DNA from: Paeniglutamicibacter quisquiliarum
GTDB lineage: Bacteria > Actinomycetota > Actinomycetes > Actinomycetales > Micrococcaceae
NCBI RefSeq assembly: GCF_019084045.1
Contig: NZ_JAHRED010000009.1
Location: 62,001 to 126,000 of the forward strand
Reading direction: 5' to 3'
Length of the DNA: 64,000 nucleotides
In this document: positions 61,059-64,000 of the stretch, in pieces
Layout: every line of letters begins with the position of its first letter
Position numbering within the stretch: the stretch's first letter is position 1
Program-made: the position numbers and the translations under genes
The notes under the pieces: generated by a model
The model's input: only the letters and a program-made list of their open reading frames with translations
Told to the model about the DNA's origin: nothing
Database searches by the model: none

Positions 61059-61640
61059 GTGCTGATTTCTGATGGTGATATTCGACGCGAGCTGGCCTCC
61101 GAACGTATTAAGTTGGACCCCTTCGACCCGGCGATGATCCAGCCGGCAAGCGTGGACGTGAGGATTGACCGGTTCTTCCGGCTCTTCGACAACCACAAAT
61201 ACGCCCACATCGATCCGGCGCTGGACCAGCCGGAACTGACCAGGCTGGTGGAAGTCGACCCGGACGAGCCGTTCATCCTGCACCCCGGCGAATTCGTCCT
61301 GGGTTCGACCTATGAAACGGTTACGCTGCCCACGGATATCGCCGCACGCCTCGAGGGCAAGAGCTCGCTGGGCCGCCTTGGCCTGTTGACCCACTCCACG
61401 GCCGGCTTCATCGACCCCGGGTTCTCCGGACACGTGACCCTGGAACTGTCGAACATGGCGACCCTGCCCATCAAGCTGTGGCCGGGATCGAAGATCGGGC
61501 AGCTGTGCTTCTTCAAGCTCTCCTCCCCGGCCGAGCACCCCTACGGTTCCGGAGCCTACGGGAACCGCTACCAGGGACAGCGCGGCCCCACGGCGTCGCG
61601 CAGCCACCTGAACTTCCACAAGACCACGCTGGAAAACTAG
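61059..61640 (+). CDS. dcd: dCTP deaminase
   Basis: A 193-residue nucleotide enzyme (Dcd family). It begins [12 protein letters not shown], and contains [15 protein letters not shown], the [33 protein letters not shown] block with active-site Ser, Arg and Glu, and [12 protein letters not shown] at the C terminus. It converts dCTP to dUTP, or directly to dUMP if bifunctional as in mycobacteria. The GTG at 61059 is chosen because the family starts with MLLSD-like residues; upstream frame is noise. It ends at a hairpin facing a convergent GNAT gene. Confidence 0.96.
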   Translation: MLISDGDIRRELASERIKLDPFDPAMIQPASVDVRIDRFFRLFDNHKYAHIDPALDQPELTRLVEVDPDEPFILHPGEFVLGSTYETVTLPTDIAARLEGKSSLGRLGLLTHSTAGFIDPGFSGHVTLELSNMATLPIKLWPGSKIGQLCFFKLSSPAEHPYGSGAYGNRYQGQRGPTASRSHLNFHKTTLEN

Positions 61641-61654
61641 GCAAAAGCTAAATG

Positions 61655-61694
61655 CGGGTGCGGGCCGGCGGAGGATTCCGCCGGCCCGCACCCG
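61655..61694. terminator. Bidirectional terminator with 18-base perfect stem
   Basis: The arms 61655-61672 and 61677-61694 are perfectly complementary over 18 bases around GGAT, between the convergent dcd and GNAT genes. No T run is present. Confidence 0.8.
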
Positions 61695-61725
61695 TGTTCC
61701 AGGCGTCGCCCTGGCCCGGTCCAGC

Positions 61726-62220
61726 CTAGAGCACCAGCTTCATGCCCTCGTGGCTTGCCTCGAACCCCAGCCGTTCATAGAAGCGGTGGGCATCGGAGCG
61801 GCTCTTGTCGGTGGTCAATTGCACCAGTGAGCAGCCGCCGTCGCGCGCCAGCTCGATGGCCCACTGGATGAAGCCCCTGCCCAGGCCGAGCCCCCGGAAA
61901 TCCGCGTGGGTGCGCACCGCCTCGATCTGGGCGCGCCAGGCCCCGCGGCGGGAAAGACCTGGAATGAAGGACAGCTGCAGCATGGCGACAACGCGTCCGG
62001 CGCTCTCGCACACCAGCAGCCGGTATGCCGGATCCTTGTCGATGGCGGCAAAGGCAGCGAGGTAGGGCTCCACGTCCACGTCGGCGTCGGCAACCGGGTC
62101 GCGCGACGCCCCGAGGGGGTCGTCGGCGAGCATCGCCAGGAGCGCGGGAAGGTCGCCCCGGACCGCATCACGCACCGCAACCTCCTGCCCGTCCAGCTGC
62201 AAAACAGTGCTCCGCTCCAC
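61726..62220 (-). CDS. GNAT family N-acetyltransferase
   Basis: A 164-residue GNAT protein. Motif A is visible as EAVRTHADFRGLGLGRGFIQWAIELA, with an RGLGLG pyrophosphate-binding loop, followed by LVQLTTDKSRSDAHRFYERLGFE. The acceptor substrate is unknown. GTG at 62220 follows AAAGGAAG at a good distance. It is encoded 30 bases after malate dehydrogenase in the same direction, likely one transcript, without an evident functional link. Confidence 0.9.
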   Translation of the reverse strand: MERSTVLQLDGQEVAVRDAVRGDLPALLAMLADDPLGASRDPVADADVDVEPYLAAFAAIDKDPAYRLLVCESAGRVVAMLQLSFIPGLSRRGAWRAQIEAVRTHADFRGLGLGRGFIQWAIELARDGGCSLVQLTTDKSRSDAHRFYERLGFEASHEGMKLVL

Positions 62221-62250
62221 GAAAAAACTTCCTTTTCACGGGAAAACCCG

Positions 62251-64000
<1,750 letters not shown>

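Overview
The window is high-GC actinobacterial chromosome. The gene content points to a Micrococcaceae member (Arthrobacter, Paeniglutamicibacter or a relative). The evidence is a copper amine oxidase whose catalytic residues sit at almost the same positions as in the Arthrobacter globiformis enzyme, cysteine-free L28/L33/S14 in one operon, a CopC plus fused CopD/CtaG block, many GTG starts, and a class I fumarase. No insertion sequence, phage, integrase or CRISPR array was seen. Gene density is about 90 percent and overlapping start/stop codons are common.

Left part (1-12.2 kb): amine oxidation. A PhnM-like amidohydrolase tail enters from the left. A minus-strand operon encodes a YtcJ-type amidohydrolase, a DadA/PuuB-type FAD amine oxidase and a cupin. 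It faces a TetR gene across an inverted repeat that overlaps the operon's predicted promoter. Next come a TPQ copper amine oxidase, a small His/Cys-bearing membrane protein, a second TetR gene with a perfect 9-bp dyad, an AraC regulator, an APC permease and an aldehyde dehydrogenase. Together these can import an amine, oxidise it to an aldehyde and then to an acid.

Middle part (12.2-36.8 kb): three small envelope proteins, then a class III aminotransferase with a methylmalonate-semialdehyde dehydrogenase under a divergent PucR regulator. A GntR-controlled cluster follows: a Rieske oxygenase, a small cupin/HutD-like protein, an AstE/aspartoacylase-type deacylase, a polar amino acid ABC importer and a VanB-like reductase. 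It looks like a complete uptake and degradation route for an unidentified amino-acid-like substrate. Then come a long acyl-CoA dehydrogenase, a cysteine-rich HTH regulator divergent from a DoxX-like protein, a BauB-like cupin, a second aminotransferase with an Lrp regulator, and a potDABC-like polyamine importer with a MarR gene.

Right part (36.8-64 kb): mostly housekeeping. It holds rpmB-rpmG-rpsN, a DUF1992 protein, an SDR, HU, a copper/cytochrome-oxidase assembly block (CopC, CopD-CtaG, lipoprotein, thioredoxin-NHL protein), a MarR-MFS pair, a HerA-like ATPase, a second amino acid ABC importer, an auxin-efflux-type carrier, tRNA-Gly(CCC), a KhtTU-like K+/H+ antiporter pair, an SseB-like protein, class I fumarase, a D,D-carboxypeptidase, dcd, a GNAT enzyme, malate dehydrogenase and a truncated Atg22/UMF1-type MFS gene at the right edge.

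All functions are read from sequence motifs and gene context. No database search was run. Substrates of the catabolic clusters are inferred only to class level.
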